A DNA stretch of 64,000 bases. Source: Micromonospora sp. FIMYZ51 (GTDB lineage: Bacteria; Actinomycetota; Actinomycetes; Mycobacteriales; Micromonosporaceae). The translations under genes and the position numbers were made by a program. Numbering within the stretch: the first letter of the stretch is position 1; each line of letters begins with the position of its first letter. Shown one piece after another: positions 24,897 to 32,982 of this stretch. The notes below the pieces were generated by a model that was given only the letters and a program-made list of their open reading frames with translations, did no database searches and was not told the origin of the DNA. Where the stretch lies: positions 744,001 through 808,000 of the forward strand of contig NZ_CP134706.1 of assembly GCF_038246755.1 (NCBI RefSeq). The letters run 5' to 3'.

Positions 24897-25480
24897 ATGA
24901 GTCTCTCCGATCACCCGGAACAAGTTACGTCTGGTGGAACCCGGCAGCGACCTATCGCATTCCCGCCCGGCTCTCCCCGAAACCCGGTTGCCCGGCCCCG
25001 GTGGGGGCTTTGTCCGCATCGATCACCGTCGGTCCGCCGGGCGTTCCGCAGGACGCAAATGCATGTCGCAATTGCGTAACCAGCCGTGATGGGAGCGTTT
25101 CCAATGAGATCGATCGCCGATCGCTCTGCGACCAGGTAAATTCGGCGCTGACGAGCACCGATTCGACCTGCGGAGATCGCTTGAGGGCAGATGATCAATC
25201 ACGCTCCGTAATGTAACAAAAAGATAAATGTGACCTCGGTCTCTGTGCGACCGGACAGGCGTACGGCAGAATCTTGAGACATCAGAGCGTGGGCGGCGGG
25301 TGCCGGGGAGGGCCCCGCCGCTCATTGCGTCCGGACCCCCGGCCCCTTCCGTTGATCATGAAGTTGACGGCAGTGGTTGATCTTCAAACTGCCGCCAACC
25401 TCATGATCAACCTTGGTGGAGCCGGCGGAGCGGGTTCGAGGTCCCGGTCGGGCGCATATGCTGGCTGCGGAGGTCCCGCC
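24897..25480. other. long intergenic region with no convincing gene
   Basis: About 580 bases separate the trx start from the next plus-strand ORF. The stretch around 25190-25240 is markedly AT-richer than its surroundings (GTAATGTAACAAAAAG is part of it), as expected for a promoter region, but I cannot assign -35/-10 boxes with confidence. An inverted repeat occupies 25351-25411. Short open frames here lack ribosome sites and coding character. Confidence 0.5.
25351..25411. repeat. inverted repeat with GTTGATCATGA arms
   Basis: Arms of 23 bases (25351-25373 and 25389-25411), each beginning GTTGATCATGA, differ at only two positions and surround a 15-nt loop that contains another TTGATC. It is non-coding. 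Probably a dispersed intergenic hairpin element. Confidence 0.6.
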
Positions 25481-25594
25481 ATGAGCGAGCGCTGCGAGCG
25501 AGAAATCGGGCTCGGTGCGGTGTTGCCGCACGCGGCCGAGCGGGGCAACGAGCTGAGCCAACGCAGCACACCGCAGGGCGGAGCGCCGGCATGA
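25481..25594 (+). CDS. 37-residue upstream ORF coupled to the next gene
   Basis: GGAGG sits 8 bases before ATG 25481. The frame starts MSERCEREIGLG and ends with TGA inside ATGA at 25591-25594, so its stop overlaps the start of the following gene. MSERxER-type leaders made from GAGCGAGCGC repeats recur in actinobacterial genomes (recollection), and this may be a repeat that supplies a ribosome site and coupling rather than a functional peptide. Confidence 0.4.
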   Translation: MSERCEREIGLGAVLPHAAERGNELSQRSTPQGGAPA

Positions 25595-26094
25595 GCCGCT
25601 CGGTCGCCGACGAACCGCCCGCCCCCGAGCGCCGCGTCGCGCGTACCCGGGCAGGGCCCTATTCGACGACCGAGTGGGAACTGCTCACCAGCCTGCCGGG
25701 CCGGGTGATCGTGATCGCCGCCCAGCCCGGTCCGGGCCGGCCGCCCCGAGGGGTGACCGCCGGCATCGCCGGGCTGGACGCGGTGGCCGCCGGCCGGGCC
25801 TTCGACAGCGACCTGGTCCGGGCGGTGGTGGCCGAGATCTACGCCCGGCACGACGGCGCGTCGCTTCCCGCCGCGCTCACCGAGCTGGTGGACGTGCTCG
25901 CCGACTGCCGCAGAGCGGTCCGGGTGCTCGACCGGCGCGCCGATCCGGCCGACTCGGCGGCGTACCGGCAATGGGTCCAGTCGGTCGCGGCCCGGGTCTG
26001 CGGCACGGCATCCGGGGCGCTCCCGCCCGGCACGCTGGCCCCCGCCGAACGTCGCCTTCTCGACCGGCTCGGTGTCGCGCTCGGACTCCGTTAG
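25591..26094 (+). CDS. conserved hypothetical protein
   Basis: 167 residues; ATG 25591 overlaps the preceding short ORF (ATGA). It is predicted alpha-helical, with YSTTEWELLTSLPGRVIVIAAQ near residues 24-45, then AGIAGLDAVAAGRAFDSDLVRAVVAEIY and a Cys-containing segment (LADCRRAVRVLDRRADPADSAAYRQWV). There are no membrane segments and no motif I can name. A spacer of 52-bp repeats follows. Confidence 0.65.
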   Translation: MSRSVADEPPAPERRVARTRAGPYSTTEWELLTSLPGRVIVIAAQPGPGRPPRGVTAGIAGLDAVAAGRAFDSDLVRAVVAEIYARHDGASLPAALTELVDVLADCRRAVRVLDRRADPADSAAYRQWVQSVAARVCGTASGALPPGTLAPAERRLLDRLGVALGLR

Positions 26095-26143
26095 ACGACC
26101 GCCCGCCGACGCTGCCACCGCCACCCGCGCCGGTCTGCCCGCC

Positions 26144-26299
26144 GGGACCGGCCTGCGCGCCCGACCGGCGGGGCTGATCGGCGCGCCCGACCGGCGGGAC
26201 CGGCCTGCGCGCCCGACCGGCGGGGCTGATCGGCGCGCCCGACCGGCGGGACCGGCCTGCGCGCCCGACCGGTGCTGCCGATCGGCGCGCCCGACCGGC
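26144..26299. repeat. 52-bp minisatellite, three units
   Basis: Units begin at 26144, 26196 and 26248 with GGGACCGGCCTGCGCGCCCG; the first two are essentially identical and the third is diverged at its end. They fill most of the 306-base gene-free spacer 26095-26400. Degenerate shorter versions (GGGACCGACTGGCGGGGGCG) continue to about 26365. Confidence 0.85.
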
Positions 26300-26400
26300 C
26301 GTTCTACCCTGCGGGACCGACCGGCGGGACCGACTGGCGGGGGCGACTGGCGGGGGCGACCGGCGGCCGGCACGACCTCGGCTGCGGGAGCGTAACCTGC

Positions 26401-27030
26401 GTGACCGTGACCGGCGAGCAGCTTGACATCGGTGTGGGACCCTGGCTCGGGGATCCGCCCGACGACCCTCGGTACGACCCGGAACTGCTCGCCGAAGGCG
26501 ACCGGCGCAACGTCGTCGATCGTTACCGGTACTGGCGGCGGGAGGCCGTGGTCGCCGATCTGGACCGCCGACGGCACGACTTCCACGTGGCGATCGAGAA
26601 CTGGCAGCACGACCTCAACATCGGCACGGTGGTCCGCAACGCGAACGCGTTCCTCGCCGCCGAGGTGCACATCGTCGGCCGGCGCCGATGGAACCGGCGG
26701 GGCGCCATGGTGACCGACCGCTACCAGCACGTACGGCACCACGAGACGATCGAGCAGTTTGCCGCCTGGGCCACCCGGGAGGCGCTGCCGCTGGTCGGCA
26801 TCGACAACCTGCCCGGTTCCCGTCCGCTGGAGACCACCACCCTGCCCCGGCGGTGTGTCCTGCTCTTCGGCCAGGAGGGTCCGGGCCTGTCGGACGCCGC
26901 GCGGGACGCCTGCGACCAGCTCTTTTCCATCGCCCAGTACGGCTCGACCCGATCCATAAACGCCGGCGTGGCGAGCGGGATCGCGATGCACGCCTGGATC
27001 CGCGCGTACGCCGGACCCCCGCCGGACTGA
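26401..27030 (+). CDS. TrmH/SpoU-family RNA 2'-O-methyltransferase
   Basis: 209 residues from GTG 26401. It is a SPOUT fold with all three motifs: NIGTVVRNANAFLAAEVHIVG (motif 1), LLFGQEGPGLS (motif 2) and SINAGVASGIAMHAW (motif 3). These form the knotted SAM site for ribose methylation of tRNA or rRNA. The N-terminal 50 residues contain YDPELLAEGDRRNVVDRYRYW, typical of actinobacterial members without a separate RNA-binding domain. Exact RNA target unknown. Confidence 0.9.
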   Translation: MTVTGEQLDIGVGPWLGDPPDDPRYDPELLAEGDRRNVVDRYRYWRREAVVADLDRRRHDFHVAIENWQHDLNIGTVVRNANAFLAAEVHIVGRRRWNRRGAMVTDRYQHVRHHETIEQFAAWATREALPLVGIDNLPGSRPLETTTLPRRCVLLFGQEGPGLSDAARDACDQLFSIAQYGSTRSINAGVASGIAMHAWIRAYAGPPPD

Positions 27031-27117
27031 GCGACGGCCGGGACCGGAAGACGGCCGATCGTCGCGGGCAATCGGGTCGCTCCGCTTGACGGCTCGCCGC
27101 TGCCGGGTGACGGTGGT

Positions 27118-27816
27118 GTGGTGAGTGTTGCGGTGAGTTGCCCCAGATGCGGTGGATCCGTGCGGCCACCGGATCTGATGCACGCCGAGTCCCGCTGCCT
27201 CGACTGCGGGCCGGTCGCACCGCTGCACGTCCCGGAGCACATCGGGGCCGAGATCGTGGCCAGCGTCGTGGAGCGCATCCAGGCACAGGAGGAGCCTGGG
27301 CGGCCGGCGGTGCCGCTCTGGTGCCCCTGGCCGTTGCCGCCGGGCTGGACCACGACCGGCGTGGCGTGGGCGGGCGACGACCGGCTCGGAGTACGCGCCA
27401 CCGCGGTCGCCTGCGCCGGCCCCGCGCCGCTCGGTGCGGGCCCCGCCGACCTGGTTTTCGTGGCCGAGGAGCCGGGAGTGGGACTCGGCGCGCGGTACGC
27501 GGGCGTACCCGGCCCGGACGCCGGCCCGGAATTGGCCGAGGCGTTGACCGAACCTGGCCCGGGGCATCCCGGTCATGTCGGGCGGGCAGCGGTCCGGGCG
27601 GCCGGCCACCCAACTCCACTGTGGTTGGTTAATTCCCGGACAGATCGAAGCGCGTACGTCGGCGAGGCTCGGGGATTGTGGCTGTATGCGATAGCCTGGC
27701 CGGCGAGCGCGGGACATCTGCTCGCCGAGGACGTGCTGCTGCACGACCTGGTCGAGTGGACACCATCCGAGCTCGTGTACGGCGCACCATCTCCGTACCT
27801 GCACGGGAAGGCTTGA
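27118..27816 (+). CDS. DUF6758-type conserved protein with N-terminal zinc ribbon
   Basis: 232 residues from GTG 27118 (GTG 27121 is equally possible). An N-terminal CPRCGG...CLDCG motif (four Cys, about residues 8-30) should bind zinc. The rest is a single alpha/beta domain with WCPWPLPPGWTTTGVAWAGDD and a C-terminal WLYAIAWPASAGHLLAEDVLLHDL. It is conserved in actinobacteria; I recall the DUF6758 name. It precedes the membrane-peptide/PH/PHP cluster. Confidence 0.7.
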   Translation: MVSVAVSCPRCGGSVRPPDLMHAESRCLDCGPVAPLHVPEHIGAEIVASVVERIQAQEEPGRPAVPLWCPWPLPPGWTTTGVAWAGDDRLGVRATAVACAGPAPLGAGPADLVFVAEEPGVGLGARYAGVPGPDAGPELAEALTEPGPGHPGHVGRAAVRAAGHPTPLWLVNSRTDRSAYVGEARGLWLYAIAWPASAGHLLAEDVLLHDLVEWTPSELVYGAPSPYLHGKA

Positions 27817-27932
27817 CAAGCCCCCCGGAATGTCGGAGAACGGACGCAGATATTCACGGTACGACACCACGCTGATACTCTGGGTGCCGCTGCGGTAATG
27901 GGACCCGGCGCCGCGCGAGAGGATGGCCCGCC

Positions 27933-28091
27933 ATGGTCAAGAAGGTCCTCACCTGGGCCGGAATCGCATTCTTGATCTTCTTCGTCGCCTACCGGCCAAA
28001 TTCCGCCGCAGACGTGTTCAAGTCACTGGGCGGCGGGATCATGGACATCGCCCAGGGCTTCGGCGACTTCTTCACCAGCCTGGTCGCCTAG
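27933..28091 (+). CDS. 52-residue membrane peptide
   Basis: ATG 27933 after GAGAGGATGG opens a frame reading MVKKVLTWAGIAFLIFFVAYRP followed by a Gly-rich amphipathic half (FKSLGGGIMDIAQGFGDFF). One N-terminal membrane helix is clear. It ends 6 bases before the PH-domain gene, so the two form an operon. It falls below usual ORF cut-offs. Similar peptides precede PH-domain genes in other actinomycetes (recollection). Confidence 0.75.
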   Translation: MVKKVLTWAGIAFLIFFVAYRPNSAADVFKSLGGGIMDIAQGFGDFFTSLVA

Positions 28092-28097
28092 CTACCG

Positions 28098-28970
28098 ATG
28101 GGCAGCCCCTCCGGTCCGCCGTTCGATCCCGACGACCCAGACCGGGCCCGCCGGGAGCGCGACACCGAGCCGATTCCCCGGATCGACCCCGACGACGGTC
28201 CGTACGGCTCCGAAACCCGCCGTAGCGACGGCCCGATCTTTTCGGACGATGCCGGTTACGGCGACGGTCCGGGCTACGGCGGCGACCCCCGGTCGGGACG
28301 CGCCTGGGTGCGCGACCCGGAGGCTGGCTACCAGCCGCCGCAGATCTCCGAGGAGGAGTTGGCGGGGCTCCGGGCCGATGCCAGTGGGATGACCCCGCGC
28401 CGGGTCCTGCCACTTGAGGACGAGCCCAGCTCGCTTGTGGCGCGCTACCTCTTCCCGACCGAGCGCTACCGGGGCGAGTGGAAGCGACACTGGATCCACC
28501 TCGCCACCCCGCTCATCGTCGGCATCGCCGCCACCTTCGTGCTCGGCTACCTCTCCGGCTTCCTCGCCGGGCAGGACGTCGGTGCCCTCACCACCATCGC
28601 GGTCCTGCTCTGGTTCGCCGTGATGGGCTGGGTGGCCTGGCGGGTGGCCGACTGGTGGTACGACCGATTCATCCTGACCAACAAGCGGGTCATGGTGGTC
28701 AACGGCATCATCACCCGGCGGGTCGCGATGATGCCGCTGACCCGGGTCACCGACATGAAGTACGAGCAGTCGCCAGCCGGTCGCGCACTCAATTACGGCA
28801 CCTTCGTGCTGGAGTCCGCCGGCCAGGAACAGGCACTGCGCGAGGTGAAGAACCTGCCCAACCCCAACGAGCTCTACCTGCGTGTGGTCGAGGAGATGTA
28901 CGAGCCGCAGGCGGTCGAGGCCCGGCTGGGCAAGGAGCAGGACGAGGCCAAGGCCGACGACGGCGCCTGA
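28098..28970 (+). CDS. bacterial PH (YdbS-like) domain membrane protein
   Basis: 290 residues, ATG start. A long acidic, Asp/Arg/Gly-rich cytoplasmic N-terminus (about 1-120) is followed by two membrane helices (about 138-160 and 166-188) and a bacterial PH domain (about 190-270). The PH part includes YDRFILTNKRVMVVNGIITRRVAMMPLTRVTDMKYEQSPAGRALNYGTF, matching the bPH2 pattern. A short acidic tail closes it. Function is unknown; such proteins are usually membrane-stress related. Confidence 0.85.
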   Translation: MGSPSGPPFDPDDPDRARRERDTEPIPRIDPDDGPYGSETRRSDGPIFSDDAGYGDGPGYGGDPRSGRAWVRDPEAGYQPPQISEEELAGLRADASGMTPRRVLPLEDEPSSLVARYLFPTERYRGEWKRHWIHLATPLIVGIAATFVLGYLSGFLAGQDVGALTTIAVLLWFAVMGWVAWRVADWWYDRFILTNKRVMVVNGIITRRVAMMPLTRVTDMKYEQSPAGRALNYGTFVLESAGQEQALREVKNLPNPNELYLRVVEEMYEPQAVEARLGKEQDEAKADDGA

Positions 28971-29000
28971 GGGCTATCGACCGAACATCGGAGCTGTCGC

Positions 29001-29027
29001 GGAACCTTTCACTCTCGACCCACCTTG
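29001..29027 (+). promoter_or_regulatory. possible ECF-type promoter before the sigma factor gene
   Basis: GGAACC at 29001-29006 fits an ECF -35 element and CTTGTC lies about 17 bases on, but the -10 match is weak. If used, the sigma factor would autoregulate. Confidence 0.2.
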
Positions 29028-29074
29028 TCCGGCCGTGGCAGGCTGCCTGGCGGGATCAGGAACGGAGGTGGCGC

Positions 29075-29902
29075 GTGGCCGACAGCGACCCGCTGGAGGA
29101 GGAGTTCCGTGATTTCGTCACGGCCCGCTCCGGCGCGCTGCTGCGGAGCGCGTACCTGTTGACCGGGGACTGGGGCACCGCGGAGGACCTGCTCCAGACG
29201 GCGTTGACCAAGACGTACCTGGCCTGGAAGCGGCTCGGCGGGATCGAGGCGATCGAACCGTACGCCCGCCGGGTCATGGTCAACACCTCGACCAGTTGGT
29301 GGCGACGCCGCTGGCACGGCGAACGGCCGACCGCGGTGCTGCCCGAGCGGGCCGCCGCCGACGTGATCGAGCAGCAGCTCGACCGGGACGTGCTCTGGCG
29401 GCACCTGCGTGCGCTGCCCGCCCGCCAGCGTGCGGTGCTGGTGCTGCGTTTCTACGAGGACATGTCGGAAGCGCAGACCGCGGCTCTGCTGAACATCTCG
29501 CCGGGCACCGTCAAGAGCCAGACCTCCCGGGCACTGGCCACCCTGCGTCGGCGGATCGGCACGGAGGAGGCGCTCGTGCTGCCCGGCTCCGAGGCGCCGT
29601 CCGCCGCACCGCCGCCCACCGCCGTGCGGGCGACGACCGGCCGGTCCGGCGCGCGGACGACGGCCAACCGCTCCTCCGGTACGCCCGCCACGGCCAACCG
29701 TTCCGGTACGCCCGCCACGGCCAACCGCTCCTCCGGTACGCCCGCCACGGCTGGCCGGTTCGGGCAGCCATCGCCGGTGCCGGCCGGCGATCTGCCTGGC
29801 CGGCCCACGGCGCCAACGCCACCGGTCGCGCCGCCACCCGTCGAACATCCGCCTCCGGTCGCCGCGCAGCCGCGTGGTGCGCTGGCCGGAGAGCGTCGGT
29901 GA
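29075..29902 (+). CDS. SigE-family ECF RNA polymerase sigma factor
   Basis: 275 residues from GTG 29075, after GGAGG. Region 2 (about 10-75: FVTARSGALLRSAYLLTGDWGTAEDLLQTALTKTYLAWKRL) and region 4 (about 105-160: LPARQRAVLVLRFYEDMSEAQTAALLNISPGTVKSQTSRALATLRR) are complete. The remaining 110 residues are an unusual Pro/Thr/Ala-rich tail with tandem repeats of ANRSSGTPAT. The stop overlaps the next gene, whose membrane protein is the likely cognate regulator. Confidence 0.92.
   Translation: MADSDPLEEEFRDFVTARSGALLRSAYLLTGDWGTAEDLLQTALTKTYLAWKRLGGIEAIEPYARRVMVNTSTSWWRRRWHGERPTAVLPERAAADVIEQQLDRDVLWRHLRALPARQRAVLVLRFYEDMSEAQTAALLNISPGTVKSQTSRALATLRRRIGTEEALVLPGSEAPSAAPPPTAVRATTGRSGARTTANRSSGTPATANRSGTPATANRSSGTPATAGRFGQPSPVPAGDLPGRPTAPTPPVAPPPVEHPPPVAAQPRGALAGERR
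29661..29756 (+). repeat. in-frame 30/27-bp tandem repeat in the sigma factor tail
   Basis: Units starting CGGCCAACCG at 29661, 29691 and 29718, with a diverged unit at 29748, encode ANRSSGTPAT, ANRSGTPAT and ANRSSGTPAT. All spacings are multiples of three, so the frame is kept. Confidence 0.8.
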
Positions 29903-31164
29903 GCGCTGGTTCCGGAGGCCGTGACAACCCGAGCGGGCCTCCGGGTCGTTCCTTGAGCGTGGGGCAGGACGAACTGGAACAGGCCGTCCGGGAGGCGTTC
30001 TCCCGGCAGGCGGCGGTGTCGCGTACCCCCGCCAGCGATTCGGCCGCGGCGGTGATCCGGCGGGCGAACCGCATCCGACGTCGGCGCACCTTCGCCGGGA
30101 CCGGGCTGGCCGCGGTGGCGGTCGTGCTCGCCACCGCCACGGCAATGCAGCTGGGCGGGCAACAGCCGCCGGTCGGGGGCACCGTCGTGATCGGCGAGCC
30201 GGATCTGGGACCGGCGGTGACCTGGACCCCGACCAGCCTGCCGACCGGCCCCGACACCCAGACCCCGCTCGCCGACGTCGACCTGGTGCTGGGCGGGGCG
30301 ATCGCCACCGCACAGGGGCGGCGGATCACCCTCCTCGACACCGTCCGGATCGAGCGTGCGCACCGGCGGGCCGACGGTCGCGGTTGGCTGGCCGTCGGGC
30401 CGCCAAGCCTGGCCGGCCGCTTCCTGTGGTCGGTGGCACCGGACGGTGCCGTTCAGGCGCTGCTGGCCGGTGCCGACGAGATCGTGTTGGACGCGAAGGG
30501 TCAGCAGGTCGCCTGGAAGCAGGGCACCGCGCTGGCCGCCGCCAAGATCGTCAACGGCGATTTGGTCGCCACCGCACGCGCCGAGGTGCCGGCCGAGGCC
30601 GTGCCGCTGCGGTTCGTCGGCGGCTCCGTCCTGCTGCGGCTCGATCCCGGCCGCCCCGGGCATGCGCTGTGGCGCCTGCAACCCGGCCCGCTCGACCCCG
30701 GCACCGACCGGGCCAGCCGTCGGATCTTCGGCGCGTTGCCCGACGGACGCATCGTCGGCGAGATCACCCGCGGGGCGGCGAAGCGCAGCTGTCTGACCTT
30801 GCTCGACCCGGCGGGCCTCGCCCCGGCTGGTGCCGACTGCGGGCCCGAGGTGAGCGGCGACGGACCGGGCGCAGTGTCGCCGGACGGGCGCTGGCTACTT
30901 GTCAGCGGGCGGTCCGGAGGGCAGGACCGGACGGTCCTCGTCGACCTGCGCCGACTCGACCGGTCCACCGAACCGGTGCCGGCCGGGCCGGCCGCGACCG
31001 GTGCCGCGGTCTGGAGCACGGCCAGCACCGCCTACTACACCGATGCCGCCGGCCGGCTGATCCGCATCGACGTCGACCGGGTGACCGCCGGCCGCCCAGC
31101 GGATCCGGTCGCCCTTGCCGGCCTTCCCGCCGAGGTTCGCCCGGTGGTGGTGAGCGCAGGCTGA
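29899..31164 (+). CDS. membrane protein coupled to the ECF sigma factor
   Basis: 421 residues from GTG 29899, overlapping the sigma stop by 4 bases. An N-terminal cytoplasmic part of about 60 residues (LEQAVREAFSRQAAVSRTP) precedes one membrane helix (about 65-85). The extracytoplasmic remainder is a beta-rich domain with repeated GRWLLVSGRS-type and DLRRLDRST strands, resembling a TolB-like propeller. The layout fits an anti-sigma or sensor partner, but no zinc-anti-sigma HxxxCxxC motif is present, so this role rests on context. Confidence 0.72.
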   Translation: MSAGSGGRDNPSGPPGRSLSVGQDELEQAVREAFSRQAAVSRTPASDSAAAVIRRANRIRRRRTFAGTGLAAVAVVLATATAMQLGGQQPPVGGTVVIGEPDLGPAVTWTPTSLPTGPDTQTPLADVDLVLGGAIATAQGRRITLLDTVRIERAHRRADGRGWLAVGPPSLAGRFLWSVAPDGAVQALLAGADEIVLDAKGQQVAWKQGTALAAAKIVNGDLVATARAEVPAEAVPLRFVGGSVLLRLDPGRPGHALWRLQPGPLDPGTDRASRRIFGALPDGRIVGEITRGAAKRSCLTLLDPAGLAPAGADCGPEVSGDGPGAVSPDGRWLLVSGRSGGQDRTVLVDLRRLDRSTEPVPAGPAATGAAVWSTASTAYYTDAAGRLIRIDVDRVTAGRPADPVALAGLPAEVRPVVVSAG

Positions 31165-31190
31165 GCGGCCGTCCCCGGTAACCTCGGGCG

Positions 31191-32051
31191 ATGATCGCCC
31201 GGATCGACCTGCACACCCATTCCACCGCCAGTGACGGCACGCTCAGCCCGGCCGAGCTGGTCCGGGCCGCCGCCGAGACCGGGCTGGACGTCGTGGCGAT
31301 CACCGACCACGACACCACCGCCGGCTGGCAGTCGGCGCTGCGAGCGCTGCCCCCCGGACTGCGGCTGGTCCGTGGCGCTGAGCTGTCCTGCCGCTGGTTC
31401 GGTGAGCAGCCACCGCTGCCGCTGCACCTGCTGGCGTACCTCTTCGATCCGGATCATCCGGAGCTGGTGGCCGAGTTGGCCCGGGTGCGGACCGCCCGCG
31501 CGGAACGGGGCGAGCGGATCGTGGCGCTGCTGCGGGCCGACGGCATCGAGGTCAGCTGGTCGGAGATCCTGACCGGCGCGGGCGGCGGGACGGTCGGCCG
31601 GCCGCACATCGCCCAGGCGTTGATCCGGGCCGGCCTGGTCACCACCACCGTCGAGGCGTTCGGGCCGGACTGGCTTGGGGAACGGTACCGGCTGCCCAAG
31701 GAAGACATCGACGTCTTTCAGGCCGTACGGTTGATCCGCGCGGCGGGTGGCGTGCCGGTCTTCGCCCATCCGAAGGCCAGCCGGCGCGGCCGGGTCGCCC
31801 CGGACGAGCTGTTCGCCGAGCTGGCAGCGGTCGGCCTGGTCGGACTGGAAGCCGATCACGAGGACCATTCGCCCGCCGAGCAGGCACACGTACGCGGGCT
31901 CGCCGCCGAGCTGGGCCTGCTGGTGACCGGCTCGTCGGACTTCCACGGCAGCCACAAGACCGTCCGGCTGGGCGCCTTCACCACCGCCCCCGAGGCGTAC
32001 GAGCAGATCGTCGCCGCCTCGTCCGGGGTGATCGAGGTTGCTTCGGGCTGA
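31191..32051 (+). CDS. PHP-domain metal-dependent phosphoesterase
   Basis: 286 residues, ATG start. The PHP metal ligands are visible: His8/His10 in IDLHTHSTASDGT, the second motif VVAITDHDTT, then VFAHP and the C-terminal VTGSSDFHG. Stand-alone members such as E. coli YciV hydrolyse short 5'-phosphorylated oligonucleotides or nucleoside 3',5'-bisphosphates. Length and motif order agree with that group. It is followed by marC on the same strand. Confidence 0.9.
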   Translation: MIARIDLHTHSTASDGTLSPAELVRAAAETGLDVVAITDHDTTAGWQSALRALPPGLRLVRGAELSCRWFGEQPPLPLHLLAYLFDPDHPELVAELARVRTARAERGERIVALLRADGIEVSWSEILTGAGGGTVGRPHIAQALIRAGLVTTTVEAFGPDWLGERYRLPKEDIDVFQAVRLIRAAGGVPVFAHPKASRRGRVAPDELFAELAAVGLVGLEADHEDHSPAEQAHVRGLAAELGLLVTGSSDFHGSHKTVRLGAFTTAPEAYEQIVAASSGVIEVASG

Positions 32052-32092
32052 CCTGCGATTTCGACGCCGGCACCCGACGCTACGGTGACCGG

Positions 32093-32707
32093 GTGGATCT
32101 CAAGCTCTTCGGCGAGGTCTTCGTGACCCTGCTGGTCATCGTCGACCCGCCGGGCATGATGCCGATCTTCCTCGCGCTGACCGGGCCGCTGTCGGCGCGG
32201 GAGCGCAACCGGGCGGCCTGGCAGGCGGTCGCACTGGCGCTCGGCGTCATCGTGATCTTCGCGGTTGCCGGGCAGACCCTGCTCGCCTACCTGCACGTCG
32301 ACCTGCCGGCGTTGCAGGCGGCCGGCGGGCTGCTGCTGATCCTGGTCGCCCTGGAACTGCTGACCGGCAAGGCCGACGACCCGACCAAGCAGGCCACCTC
32401 GAACATCGCCCTGGTGCCGCTGGGCACCCCGCTACTGGCCGGACCCGGCGCGATCGTGGCCACCATGCTCTTCGTCCAGCAGGCCGAGGCGGCGGCGGAC
32501 TACATCGCCGTCGCCACCGCGATCGTCGCGGTGATGCTTACCGTCTGGATCGTGCTGCGGTTCTCCGGCGGGATCGTCAAGATCCTGCGCCCGGGCGGTA
32601 TCGAGGTGCTCACCCGGATCGCCGGCCTGCTGCTGGCCGCGATCGCCGTACAGCTCATCGCGGACGCGATCTTCGCCTTCGTGGCCGACTTCACCGGGGC
32701 GGGCTGA
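32093..32707 (+). CDS. MarC-family membrane protein
   Basis: 204 residues, GTG start. Six membrane helices in the MarC arrangement: FVTLLVIVDPPGMMPIFLALTG at the N-terminus, LLLILVALELLTG in the middle, then NIALVPLGTPLLAGPGAIVATMLF. The family was once linked to multiple antibiotic resistance, but that link was withdrawn for E. coli MarC; the transported molecule is unknown. Confidence 0.9.
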   Translation: MDLKLFGEVFVTLLVIVDPPGMMPIFLALTGPLSARERNRAAWQAVALALGVIVIFAVAGQTLLAYLHVDLPALQAAGGLLLILVALELLTGKADDPTKQATSNIALVPLGTPLLAGPGAIVATMLFVQQAEAAADYIAVATAIVAVMLTVWIVLRFSGGIVKILRPGGIEVLTRIAGLLLAAIAVQLIADAIFAFVADFTGAG

Positions 32708-32982
32708 CCGGCGGCACCCCACAGGCCGGGCTGACCGACCCGGCCGCCCGGGCCGGGGGCTGCTCCGTGGCTCGGGCCTGGCTGCTCCGTGGCTCGGGGT
32801 TGGCTGCGATGGCTCGGGCCTGGCTGTCGTGGCTCGGGCCGGGCTGTCGTGGCTCGGGCCGGGCTGTCCGAGCACGGGGCTGGCTGCGCGCTGCCCCGGC
32901 TCGGGCTGGTCGGGCTGCCTGCGCGGCGGGCGGGTCGACCGGGCCGGCGGGAGTGTCGGGGGTGGATGGCAGGATCACAGGC
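32708..32982. repeat. degenerate short repeats in a 275-base spacer
   Basis: GGCTCGGGCCTGGCTG-like and GGCTCGGGCCGGGCTGTCGT units recur at 18-30 base intervals between about 32770 and 32905. No plausible start or ribosome site supports a gene here, and open frames through it translate into simple Ala/Arg/Gly/Trp repeats. Confidence 0.55.

Noticed and set aside
25384..27870. A minus-strand open frame of 828 codons
   Set aside because: It crosses the 52-bp minisatellite and lies opposite the TrmH-like and DUF6758-like genes; its translation is low-complexity and has no family motif.
32708..32982. CRISPR-like array next to a Cas4-like nuclease
   Set aside because: The repeats are short, imperfect and contiguous without unique spacers of constant length, so this is degenerate simple sequence.
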